A stretch of DNA of 64,000 nt from Gaeumannomyces sp. JS-464 (Eukaryota; Ascomycota; Sordariomycetes; Magnaporthales; Magnaporthaceae), in assembly GCA_002197995.1 (NCBI GenBank), contig NGZR01000005.1:124001-188000 (forward strand), written 5' to 3'. A model generated the notes under the pieces. That model had not been told where the DNA came from. It ran no database searches and saw only the letters and a program-made list of their open reading frames with translations. Positions within the stretch are counted from its first letter, which is position 1, and every line of letters begins with the position of its first letter. Positions 1 through 11,854 of the stretch are shown here, in pieces. The translations under genes were made by a program, and so were the position numbers.

Positions 1-3000
1 ATTGGCGCCCCGGGCAATCAGTTGCTCAACAAGCCATGGAAACTCGGATTTCCAGTTTATGTGCAATAAGGTAAGTCCAGTTATTGGATTGAGATTGTTA
101 ACAGCGTAGTCTCCCAAGTGGTTGAGCACAATATGGAAGAGCTGCTTTGCATCTTCTTCGTTGCTTTGAAAATCCGTTTCGCACATTTTTTCAAAAACGG
201 TTTGGCCGTGGCTTGTCGCTTGCAAACTTAACCCTTTTTCCAGGAGCTTGCGAAGGAGGTTTTGGTTGCGTTGCATAAATATGCCAAGGGGCAAAGTGTA
301 GCTCATGGGACCGTCCGTGACGGCCGAGGCCCAATGTTGCGTTCCATCCACGAGATGGGCGATGAGCTTAGTAAGGCCCATGAAAAGCCTCAAGCTGGCC
401 TCGCCTTGGTCAAGTGAACCCAGGATGGGCTGTAATGCCGAAATAGATGATTCCGTTTCGAAAGCAGACGGATATCCCAGGCCGATGAGGTGCACGCCGG
501 CTGATTGAGCCGCTTTTTTGTCGGAAATCTCCTTGTTGGGAACTTTGGGACCGGGTCTTCGCGTTACCACATTCGCATAAAACTTCCACACCAAGGCCTT
601 TTCCGGGACGGATTTGATTCCAAGCTTTTTAAGAATCTCCAGGTTCGGCGCGGTTGCTGCTGCAAAGCATTCACGCAAATAAACCTCCACAGGAAGTCTT
701 CCCTTCCACCCGTTTCTTACACTCCAAAGGCGCTACGAACTTTAGCACCTGGACGCAGCGAATGGTGGCCGTCGCTTTGATGCGATGTAGCGGATGGGCG
801 TTTTCGCTATGGAATGTTTCCGCACCTAGCTCGATTAGGCGCTGGATGACGGATGCCGGCCCCGACTTAAGTGCTGCGTGGAGCAGCCCCTGCTGGCCTG
901 CTTGAGGTGCTCAGCTGGCATGCAGTAGGACTTCTTCGCCTCGCCGATCGCAGAGGCGATAGGTGTGTCACCATCCTCGCCGGCTTGGAAGAGAACCTTG
1001 TTAACATCTTCAGCTGGGAACCCTTTAGCATAGCTTCCAGAAGCCCTAGAGTCACCGGGCCGTGGACTTGGCAGTGGAAGATATTTTCCTCGAACACGTT
1101 TATACATCCGACGTTGACTTTGGCTGTGGCAAACATGCCGACGATTTCATCGAAAAGAGTAGCGTTCACCTCGGTCGGTTCTGGCCAATCTCATAAATGC
1201 AAGGTTGTCTCGTCGCGTTCATTAACGGCCAAAAGGTCGCACCCTTTTTGTACGAGTTTGCAGAATATTGCATCTCGTTGGTTGGTATTTGCGGTGCCAG
1301 ATCCTGCTGGATGATCCAAAGCCCTGTGGAGTGTCGATGCGCCGAGTTGTCTCTCATCCTGGGGAGGTCTGTTCGTGGATTTTCGGTCACATACTGCAAT
1401 AGACCCAGATCGGAAGACCGAACAGCATTGAAGGCCAGCCGCTTAAGGGCTTCTTCTGTCATCGATACCCGGGAGTTAACGTTCGTCAGGTCCAAAGAAA
1501 ATGGCAAACCCGATGCGCCCGCTTTGCTCCACACCATGGAACAAAGAGCAAAGACGCAGGAGAATCTCCGATTTGCTGGTCAAGAACCGAACTAATCGCT
1601 GGAAGTCTTGCTCGATCTTTAAGCCGTGGACCGGCGCATATTCATCCAGCGAGTCTAAGGAGTTTTGGTAAATGGCCATCTCATTTTCCTCAGGCCGTGC
1701 GCCCGCATCGAGGACCTCGCAAACAACGGCGAAGTTTTGAAGAAGTTGCGCCATGATGAAAGCTGAAGCTATGCATGACTTTCCTTCGCGCTGCAAGGGT
1801 GCTTTTGCAAAGTCGGGATCGTGGGTTGCCAGACATTGGATGGTTTTCGGACCCAGTGGGTTGGGAACTCGCCTTTCGTTTCCAGACGTGCCTTATAACG
1901 CAGCTTATAGCGGAATTTAGGAAAGCGTTTTGAATGAAGCCCAAGATCCGAATCGAACGATCGAAAGCCCGAAATAGCGCATTAAATTGCGGTCCCGATA
2001 GGGCTTTTAAGCTCGACCGGAGTACGCTTAGCTCTTCGAGTGATAGGGATGCCGCCATATGTAAAGGGCGGAAGTCTCGACGAAGTGAAAGCAGGTGAAT
2101 TTTGCTTATCTGCTCTCGACCAAAGGGCATTCGAAGATGGCCAAACGCCCAATGCAGAAAGTTCGGTGTTTAAAGCGGTCAAAAAGCTTTAGCCCAAAAT
2201 TGAGGATTTGCCGGTCGTCCCAAAGTCCCTGGAATAGTCCATCCAAGAGTTGCTTGCGTAAAACAAAAGCTTGTAGCGACTTTCATTTCTGCCCAAAAGA
2301 CCAAGGTGCTCGTCTATAGTTGTAGGGAGGCGGATATTAAAATTGGGGAGAAGTAGGAACCGGAGAAGTTGTTTGGCGAGAAGAAGAAGAGCAACGACGC
2401 TTGGAGACTTTGAAATGACCAAGGTCATGCTCGTCGAGGTGGCTTTGATCCTCGAGAAACTCCTAAACTGACTTGTGAGCGAAGACGAAGGCGGACCCAT
2501 CGGGCGACTTTTTGATAAGGCTGCTGCAAGGGATATGTGGATGGAGAGTTCTCCTTTTTCCCACCAAATTTCTTGTATGTCAGTCTGAGGCCAGGGGGCG
2601 CAGCGGCCCGAAGCGTAGGACTGGCCGGGGATCTGCGCAAACTTACCCACACGATCGGTGACGGCCGAGCTGGAGAAAGGCCACTTGAGCTTGCGCTGGA
2701 GGGCGTCGAGCTTGCTTGGCCCCTCCAGGTATTCCAGAGCCTTGGTCGCCAGCTTCTGGATTTTCGCTAGGGCGCGATGGCACCCTTGGATATGCTCCAT
2801 GCGCAGGGTGGAATCGATGGGCTCGCCCTCGAGTGCCTGCGCCAACAGCGACAGCCTGTGGAGGGTTTCGCTGATTAAGCCCACCTCGGCGGCCAGGGTC
2901 TCGATGTCGTCTGCCGCATCCTTGACTTTCTTTGCGTACTTTCCGACCCTTTTCAGGCGGAGGTAGACGAGGTCCGCGAGGGAAACGATGCCGGCAATGC

Positions 3001-3030
3001 TGGCGGCGATTGAGAGAGAGGGTCGGCCAT
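1..3030 (-). pseudogene. Helo-like N-terminal / ankyrin STAND protein, decayed, runs off left edge
   Basis: Reading the minus strand from an ATG at 3030 gives MADPLS, and after a frame change SIAASIAGIVSLADLVYLRL, the hallmark start of the fungal Helo-like N-terminal domain of STAND proteins. The following alpha-helical stretch (HRLSLLAQALEGE, KLKWPFSSS; 2884-2680) fits the same domain. Toward position 1 the translation has ankyrin-type units such as GLLHAALKSGPASVIQRLIE (about 890-830), NLEILKKLG (about 640) and LVEQLIARGAN (about 10). The frame changes about every 100-400 bp: a TC duplication in the GA run at 3012-3020, then near 2680, 2130, 1750, 1500, 1170, 1020, 895 and 720. From about 720 to 1 one frame stays open. 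Base composition is less GC-rich than in the neighbours. Helo-like proteins are related to the cell-death inducing HeLo fold, but this copy is very unlikely to make a full protein. The exact original exon structure is unknown. Confidence 0.75.
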
Positions 3031-3492
3031 GTTTGTCGATTGGGGCAGGCAGGATTCGTGGAGTGACCGCTGGGAGACAGAACGCAGGGCGAAGGTCGAA
3101 GGTAGGGGCAAGGGTGCTGGAAATGAAGGGAAGAACGAGCTCAGATGCGAGGAAATACAGCGTGAGGCGAGGTCAGGCTGTGCAAGCGCAGGAGGGGGAG
3201 TGTGGATGGCAGCCCGCATCGCCCCCAAGTTCTGCATGTTAGAGAGAAAAATACTGGGAAAGGCGCCCACCCGATCAGGGGCTGGTTATTACATGCGCGA
3301 TCCGTCATGTGGAGTAATCAAGGAAGGTGAGGCGAGAAATTGGCATTTACAAAGATGACATAGACAATCCAAATACCACAATATATACAGGGAAGAGAAT
3401 AGGCAAAGAAGGCTAGAGTGCTGGACTCCATTTAGGAAACCCCATGGAAGCCGTGGATTCCCAAAAAGCCTCCCAACAGGCACCACCGCCTC
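3031..3492. other. Intergenic, STAND relic 5' end to AA9 3' end
   Basis: This stretch is the upstream region of the decayed STAND gene and the 3' flank of the AA9 gene. I see no convincing ORF, RNA gene or repeat. Confidence 0.5.
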
Positions 3493-4306
3493 CTAATAAT
3501 GGGCAGAGCGACGCGTGCGCAGCGGGGTGCAGTCGCCGTCGCTGGGCCGGCCGACGATGTTGGGTGTGTGGTCCTCGCAGGCGTTGGGCCAGGTGGCCGG
3601 GCCGGGCGCCGTGTAGCTCTGCGGCGGCGGGCCAGTAGATGTTGATGAGGATGCCCGGCTCGTTCCCGGTATACGCGCCCGGGAACTTGACCGTCGGCCC
3701 TGGCTTGCCCGTCCCGCTGCCCGTGACCTTGAGCTGGGCGCAGCCGATGTAGAACTGCGCGCCGCCGGCGGACCCGGCGGCGTGCAGGCCGATGTGCTCG
3801 GCGCGCATCAGGTAGTCTCCCGGCGGCAGGTTCTGGGGCAGCTTGAAGGTGAAGCTCGTGATGCCCTGGCTGTTGGGGAAGGTGGCCCACAGCGGGCCGT
3901 TGGTGGACGAGAAGCCGGCGGTGGTCAGGCTGTAGACCTTGAACCAGTCGCCGTCGCCCTTGTACTGGTTGGCCGGCACGCCGCTGGGGGCGCGCGACAG
4001 GTAGACGGCCTGCGGGCCCGGGTGGCCGAGGCTCGAAGCGACGGTGAAGCCGACCTCGTCCCCGGGGGCGACGGTGTAGGTCTTTGTGGCGGCCATGATA
4101 CCGGCGTCGAGCCCGCCCTGGTTGCAGACCATGTTCCCGGACCGAACGTTCTCGATGGGCGAGTTGGAGTTGGTCGTCCGCCGCACGTACTCGTAGGGGC
4201 CCGTCGTCTTGCCGTTGACGACCAGGGCCTCGAAGTTGTAGTGGGCCAGCGCCGCGGGGAGGGCCCCGGCCGCAGCGAGGATGGTGGCAAGGGTGTTGCA
4301 GCGCAT
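3493..4306 (-). CDS. AA9 lytic polysaccharide monooxygenase (one frameshift)
   Basis: Copper-dependent oxidative cleavage of cellulose or related beta-glucans by a secreted enzyme. The start at 4306 gives a 21-residue signal peptide ending ALPAALA. The mature protein begins with His (HYNFEALVVNG), the first ligand of the histidine brace. The second copper His is in SSLGHPGP (mature residue about 74), and the axial Tyr is in AQFYIGCAQ. Cys residues sit in NMVCNQ, YIGCAQ and, after the frame correction, NACEDH and GDCTPL. A single extra base in the GCGGCGGCGGGCC run at 3621-3633 shifts the last about 45 codons. Without it the frame ends at TAG 3493-3495 (about 270 aa, usual AA9 length, no CBM1 or GPI tail). 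The 1-bp lesion in a GC run looks like a sequence error. No introns are needed. A TATA box lies about 100 bp upstream. Confidence 0.92.
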
Positions 4307-4403
4307 CTTGGACGACGTCCGATGGGGACAGAGTAGAAAGGGAAATGATGGGCTGATGACGGGGAGATGGGGATCGGACGATAAAAAGAAGGGCTCAACG
4401 TGG

Positions 4404-4412
4404 CTTTTTATA
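4404..4412 (-). promoter_or_regulatory. TATA box of the AA9 gene
   Basis: The minus strand reads TATAAAAAG about 100 bp upstream of the AA9 start codon, a sensible place for a TATA element of a strongly inducible secreted-enzyme gene. Confidence 0.55.
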
Positions 4413-5363
4413 CCCCTCGAGGTCAGTTGAAAGGGATGGTAGCTGTTCTGTAGATGCGACGCGTCAACAGCATCTAAGAAGCTTTTGGTGGGCCGGGTGA
4501 GCGATCTGGACAATACTCGGATTCCATGCCGCCGTCGCGATGTGCACGGCTTGTCGGCAGCAGTTGCCGGCATGCAGCGTGCTAGTCCGTCTATGGAAGC
4601 CCATCGCAGCCAGTCGCCGAGCCCAGGCGGCCCTGGTGATCTCCAGGTGGAGGACGTCCATCCCCCCCGCGGCTGCGGGCACATGGACGTCAAGTCGGAG
4701 AGAAATGGTCGGCATCACACATCGCTCGCCTTCTCGCGATCTTACTGGGTCACGGCCGCGGCGGAGCGTCCCGAATGGTCGATGCGGCGTCGTTGGCGCC
4801 GACCGCCACGGCGAGATGAAGGCCGCCAATCAGCACAGCTGGGCGCGGGATTCAGGGGTAGCAGGGCGGAGACGCAAGCCCAAACCGCTTGTCCAGGGCA
4901 TCTTGGCAGAGGATTCAGCCATGGAAAGAAGAGAATATGGGCCAAAAATAAAACAAGGCATGTTTTAAAATCACTCGGTAATAATTTGCAGGTATGCTAG
5001 CCCATGCGTAGACGTGCGGGTTTCCTCGAAGCACAACTCGGCATCAAGAAATGTCTGCAGATGTCGAGATAATTAGGGATCGAGGTCCAGGCCCTCCTCT
5101 ACCCGCGCGCTTGACTTCACAACCGGGTCAGGGCTGGGATGTCCCACATGGCCGGCCAGCGTCAGTGATCGGATGGTCGTCCCGGGCAGGGCTTCCATAT
5201 GTACAAACATGATTCACGCCAGCCCCGAGGAGCAGCTGCTATCGTCAAGAGTATCATGGACAACCGGAAGGTGGCGGTTTCCTTCCTCGCCCCAGAGATT
5301 GGAGCGTAGACGTATGCCACGGCAAAAACGTGCAGATCACCTCAAATGGGTGTTATGAACGGT
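4413..5363. other. Intergenic, AA9 promoter to PTH11 relic 3' end
   Basis: Several overlapping ORFs of 60-170 codons exist here on both strands, but none has recognisable domains or consistent codon use. I see no further feature beyond the AA9 promoter. Confidence 0.4.
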
Positions 5364-7053
5364 TCAGCTCTGTTCCACTGTAGGGGAGGCGATAGTACGC
5401 GCTACTGCTTCGGGGACGATCGCCGAAGACCGCGCATCACCATTGGCAGCACGCCCTCCGGCGCTACTCCTTCCACCCTTGAAGGAGGATATCATAGAGC
5501 GACAGCACGAAAGCATGCTCCTGAGCGCCCTCCTCTCCTCAAAAGTGGTGGTGTGGCCTGCCCCAGCGTCAGTGCCCCTCTCTTCGTCACCAACGACAGC
5601 CCCTCTCCTGACAACTAGTCCTTTGAAGTTTCGGACCCTACTCCTCCACCTTCCTGCGGATCTGGTCACAACACCACGCTGCACAGTCTGGCTGCTTGCT
5701 TGTAGGTTGAGGAGCCTCCGCAGCGGCTCGATTCGAAGAGCGGCCTAATGAAGATGCGGCACACAACTACAGATGATCAGGGCTCCGAATTCGACCTATC
5801 ACCATATCACCGCAATGGCCCTCTCGTCTGCAGTGCAGTGCAGGCGCAGGAGTCAGCGGAAGATTCTGAGGGATGCGATTCTGGAAAGTAAACACACAGG
5901 GACCGTAGTTGCCTTGTATTAACTTTATCACGGCAAAGAGACGCACAACAGAAATGATGCAAACACTGTAATCCCCAGTCCAAGGGGGCAGCTGCGTTAG
6001 CGAAGATGAATCTGTGTCGGAGGCGAGGTATCAAAGGTGGTCAGGTGCTTACAGAAGCCCCAGCGAGAGCATAGCGGTGATGCCGATTTTTTTTTTTTTT
6101 TTTTTTGCTGTACTTGTGAATCTCAAGCTCCAGATGGCCGGGATAGGTTGTAGAAATAGTATCAGATCAGTAACAAGGTTGAATGCGAACTGTGGGTTTC
6201 TCAGGTGAGGCGACACGAGCTGTTGGCAAGATATGGCTGTGGGCGTAGGATGGACGAGCGGTGCGACAAGAGCGGACCGACACGTACATCGCAAATCCAC
6301 ATGGGTGCAAGCTCATAGCATGCCCCATCGACATCGGACCTCCATTGGGACTCAATGGGTACGCACTGAAATACCACCACGGTCACTTCCTCGATTGCCT
6401 GGCAGGCGAGGAAGATGAGGACTGCGATGTTCAGCGGGACGACCCATCTCCGGCCCGTGTGCGCCAGGAATCGCATGTATAGGATGGCGCAGGAGCCCTT
6501 TGACGGATGTGACGGCGAAGCTCCATGTGATGGACGCGACGAGCCCGGAAAACAGCCTCATGTTCTCTATGTTCTCGGGCGCGACTTCGGATAGGGCCTT
6601 GCCGAAGTCGTATTTTGTGGCTGGGGGCCTGTCAGCCGGGCTGAGGACGATCAGCTATTACTGGGGCACAAACCAAGAGCGTCCGAGGTACACATCCCAA
6701 TGTAGCTGGACTACAAGAGCATAGGTAGATGGGCTGTTATCAGTAAAGGGGCTGACGAAACGGCTGGATGTGTGGTGAAGCCGGGCATTTGTGTTTGCTT
6801 ACCCAGCCAAAACACAGCAGGGCTGGAGGTTGCGTGTAGAGCCAAATTAGTCAGAGGCCGGGGCCGAGCAAAACCTCACGCCAAGGTCGCAGTGCCAATA
6901 CTGACCGTCCTCCCACCCGAAGCGGCGCTTGATAACTCCCATGGAGAGCCTGACGGCCATGAAGGCGCCCGTCAGGCTTACCATGATGGCTATGGTGGTT
7001 CTGAGCAACGGTCCGATATCCTCGACGGGGCCGGCTGGAGCGAGCCGGGCCAT
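5364..7053 (-). pseudogene. PTH11-like seven-TM receptor (rhodopsin/CFEM-type GPCR family), broken
   Basis: Start at 7053 (MARLAPAGPVEDIGPLL). Exon 1 ends at RRFGWED and a short exon (6800-6823) supplies ALLCFGW, together the WED-hinge typical of PTH11 receptors. Further matches are GLVASITWSFAVTSVKG and SCAILYMRFL (6540-6470), the TM stretch NIAVLIFLACQAIEE, FNLVTDLILFLQPIPAIW (6190-6130), MLSLGLL, VCIISVVRLFAVIK (5980-5930) and VEFGALIICSCVPHL (5795-5750), then a basic Arg/Ser-rich tail to 5364. Lesions: a +1 base near 6507, in-frame TGA 5799-5801, TAG 5796-5798 and TAG 5745-5747, and probable frame changes around 5870-5900. The two TAGs fit CAG to TAG changes. Family members sense surface cues in plant-associated fungi. 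This copy looks non-functional. Exon limits in the middle are approximate. Confidence 0.75.
6087..6106. repeat. A20/T20 homopolymer inside the PTH11 reading frame
   Basis: Twenty consecutive T on the plus strand encode a run of six to seven Lys in the PTH11-like gene, between TSTA and IGITAMLSL. It sits at the usually short, basic intracellular loop after a TM helix and is probably a slippage expansion. Confidence 0.85.
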
Positions 7054-7906
7054 CGTTTGTGGCGGGTACGTGGTGCCCTTGAGTGCGGCTTGTGGATGAG
7101 AGTCGAGCTGGCGTCACAGGCGCCCAGGTGCCTGGCTCGGACAAAACATCGCTGGGCTCTGCGCTGCATCTTGGGCGTTCTCTTGCACGCTCGATGGCCA
7201 GATGACGATGCTGGAAGCGAAGGGCAGGCTAGGGGCACGAGAGGGACCAAAGAGGTCAGAAAAGTCGGCCCAGTCGCCGGGGTGGACAGAAAAACGCTAA
7301 AAAGAAGAGGCATTGGCCGCGGCACATGATGGCCGTCCGAAGTAAGGGAGGGCGAGCTGTGGCGGCGTAGTTTCCCAGGCTGCCGGCACCTTCCCCGCAC
7401 GACTCGCCGCCCTGGGCTTCTGTCCGCGGAAACATATCGTCCGGGTTCGAGCTTGTTCCGCAACTTCGGGCGGGAGGCTTGGTGCAGGGTCTTCAGGCAG
7501 CTCGAAGGTTCGGCCGGGAAGCTAAAATGGTGCCATCAGTCAGCTGGCGTCGGGCAGTGATTAGCTTAAGGGCCAGAGGGATCCTGGATGAATGCCATGC
7601 ACAGCGGGTGCGTGATGCTGGCTGGATGGTTGCGACAGTTGGGAGCTGGAAGATTGTCCTGGGAATTGCTTCACGACACGCTGCGGTGCTTTGAGGGCAG
7701 CGGCCTCCATGCCAAGGAATGAGAAAGGCGGGAGGATCTGGAAGGAAGAATTGATGAACGGTGAATTGATAGACGCAACTGGTAGGTAGTCTTGAATCAA
7801 GGCGGCCATTGGATTGACTCTTGCAGCGGGACAGCACCGAATCGGGAAGGAACAAAGCGACCACCCTCCTGCCCGAGGGGATCCTGCTCCAACTTAACCT
7901 TCTGCA
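7054..7906. other. Intergenic, PTH11 relic promoter to PL26 3' end
   Basis: No ORF here has recognisable similarity. The stretch contains the upstream region of the PTH11-like gene and the 3' flank of the lyase gene. Confidence 0.4.
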
Positions 7907-10749
7907 CTACCGCCCCAGACCTACACGACCCTTCCTGGCCTCACAAATCGATAGCCTCGGCACCAGCTGCAGGTTCTCAATGGCGGCGCACCCATACAAT
8001 CCTAAATCGTTGGAGCTCATCCACGGCGCCTCGTCCGCAGGGCCAACAAAATCCGTCCTGTTTACCTTGTTCGTCGCCCACGACAGGTTTGGTCCGAGCC
8101 CGTCCTTGCGGAAAAACTCATCCCACGCCCTCTTGGCCAGCGCCGTCCCGTTGCCCTCGCCGCCCAGCCTCCTCGCCGCGTATGCCGTCAGCCGCGAATG
8201 GCCCTGCCGTAGGCTCACCCCGAAAAGGCCGCCCCGTACCGCGCCGTCTGTTCCGCCCCAGAGGCGCCGTAGTAGACGCAGTAGTCGAGCCACGCCGCGT
8301 CGAACCCGGCCGGCAGCGCGTCGCCCCCGCCAAAGTGCTCCGTGATCTCGTGCACCACCTCGACGAGCCCAAACATGGCCGACAGGTGCGAGATGCCAAG
8401 GACCCCCTGTTGCCCTCGTCGCCCGGCGGCGGGCCCAGCTCGCCCGTCAGCGTGTTGTACGTCGCCGACCCCGTCACGAAGCCGTTCTTGAGCGCCGCAA
8501 TGCCCGCCATGGTGCGCTTCAGCTTGCCCAGCGCCTCGTCGTGCCGCCGCCCGCGCCGCTCCACCTCGATCAGCCAGCCCGCCGCCAGCGCGCCCCAGTC
8601 CGTCCCGAGCCCGATGTCGGCTGCCGCGGGCGACGGCTTGAACCCGTCGTCGCGCACCTTGCGGCGCGCGTCCAGGAAGCCAAACGTCGCGTCCGCGTCC
8701 AGCGTCTCCTCCATCAGCTCGCCCACGCGCTCGTCCCCGCCCGACACAAAGTAGAAGTACTTGCGGTACTGCGGCGTCGAGATGCGCGCCTGCTTGGCGC
8801 TGTCGCCCCAGTGCTGCACCCCGTGCCGTGTCCCCAGCCCCTTCCACTTGCCGAGGTGGTACACGTCCACCTCGCCCGTGTGCCGCGTCTGCGCCTCGGC
8901 GAAGCGGTAGACGTCGGCTCGGCCCGAGCGCAGGAAGAGCTGCCAGAAGAAGAGGTCGGGCGACAGCTCCGAGTTGTCCCAGCCGTAGCCGCCCACGTCG
9001 TAGCGCCACGTGTGCCGGTCCACGTCGTACGTGTGCATAAAGTCGCCGTGGTCCAGGAACCCGTACCACCGCCGCTGCTCGACCTGGCCTTCGTACAGCT
9101 TGAAGAGAACGTCGAGGTTGTGCTCGATGGCAGCAGCGGTCGGGGAGGGGGTCTTTCCAGGCAGCGACCAGTATGTCCCGAACGCCCCGGACGCGTGGTA
9201 GGTTTCCGGGGAGGCCGTCAACACCGGTGGATTCTCGATGTGGTCGGCCAGGTCCGAGAGGAACCGCCGCGAAGGGGTCCGGGCGAAGGGAAACACAAAG
9301 ACCTCGTTGGTTCTCGCGATCCCGTATGGTGTGTTGAAGCCTTCCTCCCAGTCCTCGTATGTGATCTCCAGGGCGTCCAGCTGATCCTTGTACGTCTTCT
9401 GCCCAAGCCCGTCGTGAAAGGGCCTGAGATCCAGCGGCTGCGCCTCCGGGCTGTAGATCCAAAGCGTGATCTCTCCCGTGTCGTTGGCAGCATTCCTGAT
9501 GTCGAGCCCCGTCGGGTGTCGCTTCCAAAAATGGCGCAGCCCGACCGCCAGCCCTCCCTTGCTTGCGCCGCCCAGATAGGCTATGCCGCCTGATCTCGTG
9601 CCGCCAGTGCTGTGTACCCAGGCCTGGCCCGCCTTGGTCCGCTTCCTGATGCTGAATCCGTCGGGCGTGAGCTGCGTCAGGCTGAAGTCGCCAAAGTTTG
9701 GGACCCAGTGCAGACGCGACGTCACCCTGGTGTCCCAGGTGCTCTCGTTCGGCGTCTTGCGCCCGTCGAACTGCGCCTGCTTGACCGCCAGCCCCGGATC
9801 GCGACGCAGCCCCGTAATGCCCTTGACCGCCTCGCTGAAGAGCCCGCCGTCGACGCCCGAGAGGCGGACGTGCCGGTCGTACAGCTGCTCGCCGCCGAGT
9901 GGGACGTCGAAGCGGATACCCACGCCCGAGATGAAGTCCCTCTGCGCGTCGCCGTCGTAGACGATGCTGTGCACGATGCGCAGCGACTCGGCTCCCGCGT
10001 ACAGGTAGAAGCGCAGCACAAAGGGGAGCCATACGCCGTGGGGCCGCGCTGCTGCTGGACGTCTGCTGGTGCTTGCCGCGGACGGTCACGAGTGCTCGCA
10101 CCGACGACTGCTCGCTCACCGTCACGTTGTCGATGCTGCTGCCGAAGATGTAGTGCTCAATGGCCGGGCCGCCGCCGCCGGCTTCGTCGGCAACGCCCGA
10201 CTGCGAGTGCAGGACGAGCCTGCCATTCCGGCCGACTATCTTGCCGCCCGCCGCCGCGATTGAATTGACGAGGATGTTGCCCCGTTTGGCGAACGACACA
10301 GAAATCTTGCCCGTGTCCACTGTGACTTCGGTTTCGCTGTTGGACTTGAACAGGCTCGGCTTGGAGTTAGCATCAAGATCCCGCCTGGTCGAGTTTCTCG
10401 GCGGGTATGTCCCCGGAGCGGTAGTCGCGACGACCGTGTATTCTGACGCAGGGTTCTGGGCAGCAGGGACCGCGTGTCCAGTCCACTTGATGGAGCCGTC
10501 AGGCCAGTAGGCCGTCACCCAGGACTGGAGGTCGCCACCGTCGGCCGTGGTGAACTTCGTCCGGCCAGGCTGGTGCTTGCCGCGGGACCATGGAAGCCCG
10601 AAAGTGACCCCAGAGTGATGTGCCGGCACCGTGCCGCCCAACCAGCCGACCTTGAAGCTCTCGGTGGTCGTATTAGCCGCCTGCGCGGACGCCAGACCCG
10701 GCAGGAGGCCGGCGACGGTGGCCAGGCAGAGAGCCGCCCTCGTCATCAT
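7907..10749 (-). CDS. PL26-type exo-rhamnogalacturonan lyase-like secreted enzyme (three frameshifts)
   Basis: Predicted secreted protein of about 945 residues with signal peptide MMTRAALCLATVAGLLPGLA. The N-terminal region (VGWLGGTVPAHHSGVTFGLP, YWPDGSIKWTGHA) and the later HFWKRHPTGLDI, WYGFLDHGDFMHTYD, WDNSELSPDLFFW and VQHWGD blocks match my memory of the fungal PcRGLX-like family, which releases unsaturated disaccharides exolytically from rhamnogalacturonan I. I cannot check the family with a search. Length fits (about 850-950 aa). Three +/-1 lesions break the frame: an extra C in the G4 run 10040-10043, a missing base in the C5 run 8403-8407 and a missing base around 8218-8226. Between them the frame is continuous, so the gene is probably intact in reality. 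It stops at TAG 7907-7909. The gene is divergent from the ankyrin gene at 11855. Confidence 0.75.
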
Positions 10750-11854
10750 TGCGACCTAGGGAGGAGATCAGACAGCAGCTGACCTGCGCAGCTCGATAAT
10801 TATAGAGCACGAGCTTGGCGAGAGACAACCCGTGGCGGCAAGGAGCGCAAGCGGCGCGAACCCGCGTTATATCTCCGACAGAGCATAAACACCAGAAAAG
10901 GGGTCCCGTCTGCCGTCCCCGCACCGACGGCAACCTTGAAAGCGGCACCATTGCTAATTTTTGGGCCGAGTCGTCATCGTTGCCGTTGCTGTATTGCATG
11001 GAACGGCGCTCCCATGGCGGCATTCCACAATGTCGCATTCGCAAGGGCCCCTCTCCTGATGTCAATTTTGCCGGTGGTATCGAAATTGGATCCCGCGGGG
11101 CGCGCCATCTCCAAGTCTCCGCACCCGTGGCGTCAGTTGACAGTGGGCACGCCACGCATGCGGGGGAAGCTCGGGTCCTGGCTAGCACTCCTCCGAGCGG
11201 CCGAGAGGCCCTGTGGCCATCTCGGCCCGTACAAGGTATTTTGCCCCAATCAGCTGCATTGTCGCCTATTTCCCATTTCGTTCACTTCCAGCAAAGGATT
11301 TGTGAGAGCTGAGGCGAGACGTCAGGTCGGCAGGAGCCGTGCCTCCCCTCATTCCCCGCATCAGCAGGCAAAGAATGCCCCTGAATCCTCGCGAGCACGT
11401 GTCTGCTGCCCGGCCAAGGTGCCGAGCCTCATCCCCTCACTGATCTCTACCGCAGGTAGCAAAGCCACTTTGCGGTGACAAAGAGCTTTCGCCCCTGCAA
11501 GCCTGGTCTTTGTATCAACGCAAAGTCCAGCACACAATGTCGAGCCCTGGGTTGACTGTCTCTTTCTAGAAGAATCCTGATTCTCGTAGTCACCACCATA
11601 GGAATCACGGGCAATACAAAGACACCATTGACACAAGTCTGCCAGCACATACTCTTTGTTTCCTTGTTTCGACCGCTGTGAATAGTGTCGCGGCTGGTCG
11701 TGGCTGGGGCATAAATCAGCACCGACTCCCGGACCTTCCGTTCCTTCTTGGCATCTTCCTTCCTCATATCTCCTCTCGGACAAACAGTGACATCAACCTG
11801 CTGCCAAGGTAAGCAATCCCCAATCCTGAACCCCATAGCCAACCAGCGGCAAAG
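10750..11854. other. Intergenic, divergent promoter region PL26 / ankyrin gene
   Basis: About 1.1 kb. A possible leader intron lies just before the ankyrin start (GTAAGC near 11811 to CATAG near 11837). An AT-rich TATAATTA lies at 10796-10803, upstream of the lyase. Short ORFs here have no recognisable domains. Confidence 0.4.

Noticed and set aside
8541..9593. 350-codon plus-strand ORF
   Set aside because: Antisense shadow of the PL26-type gene, with Arg/Val-rich composition and no domain.
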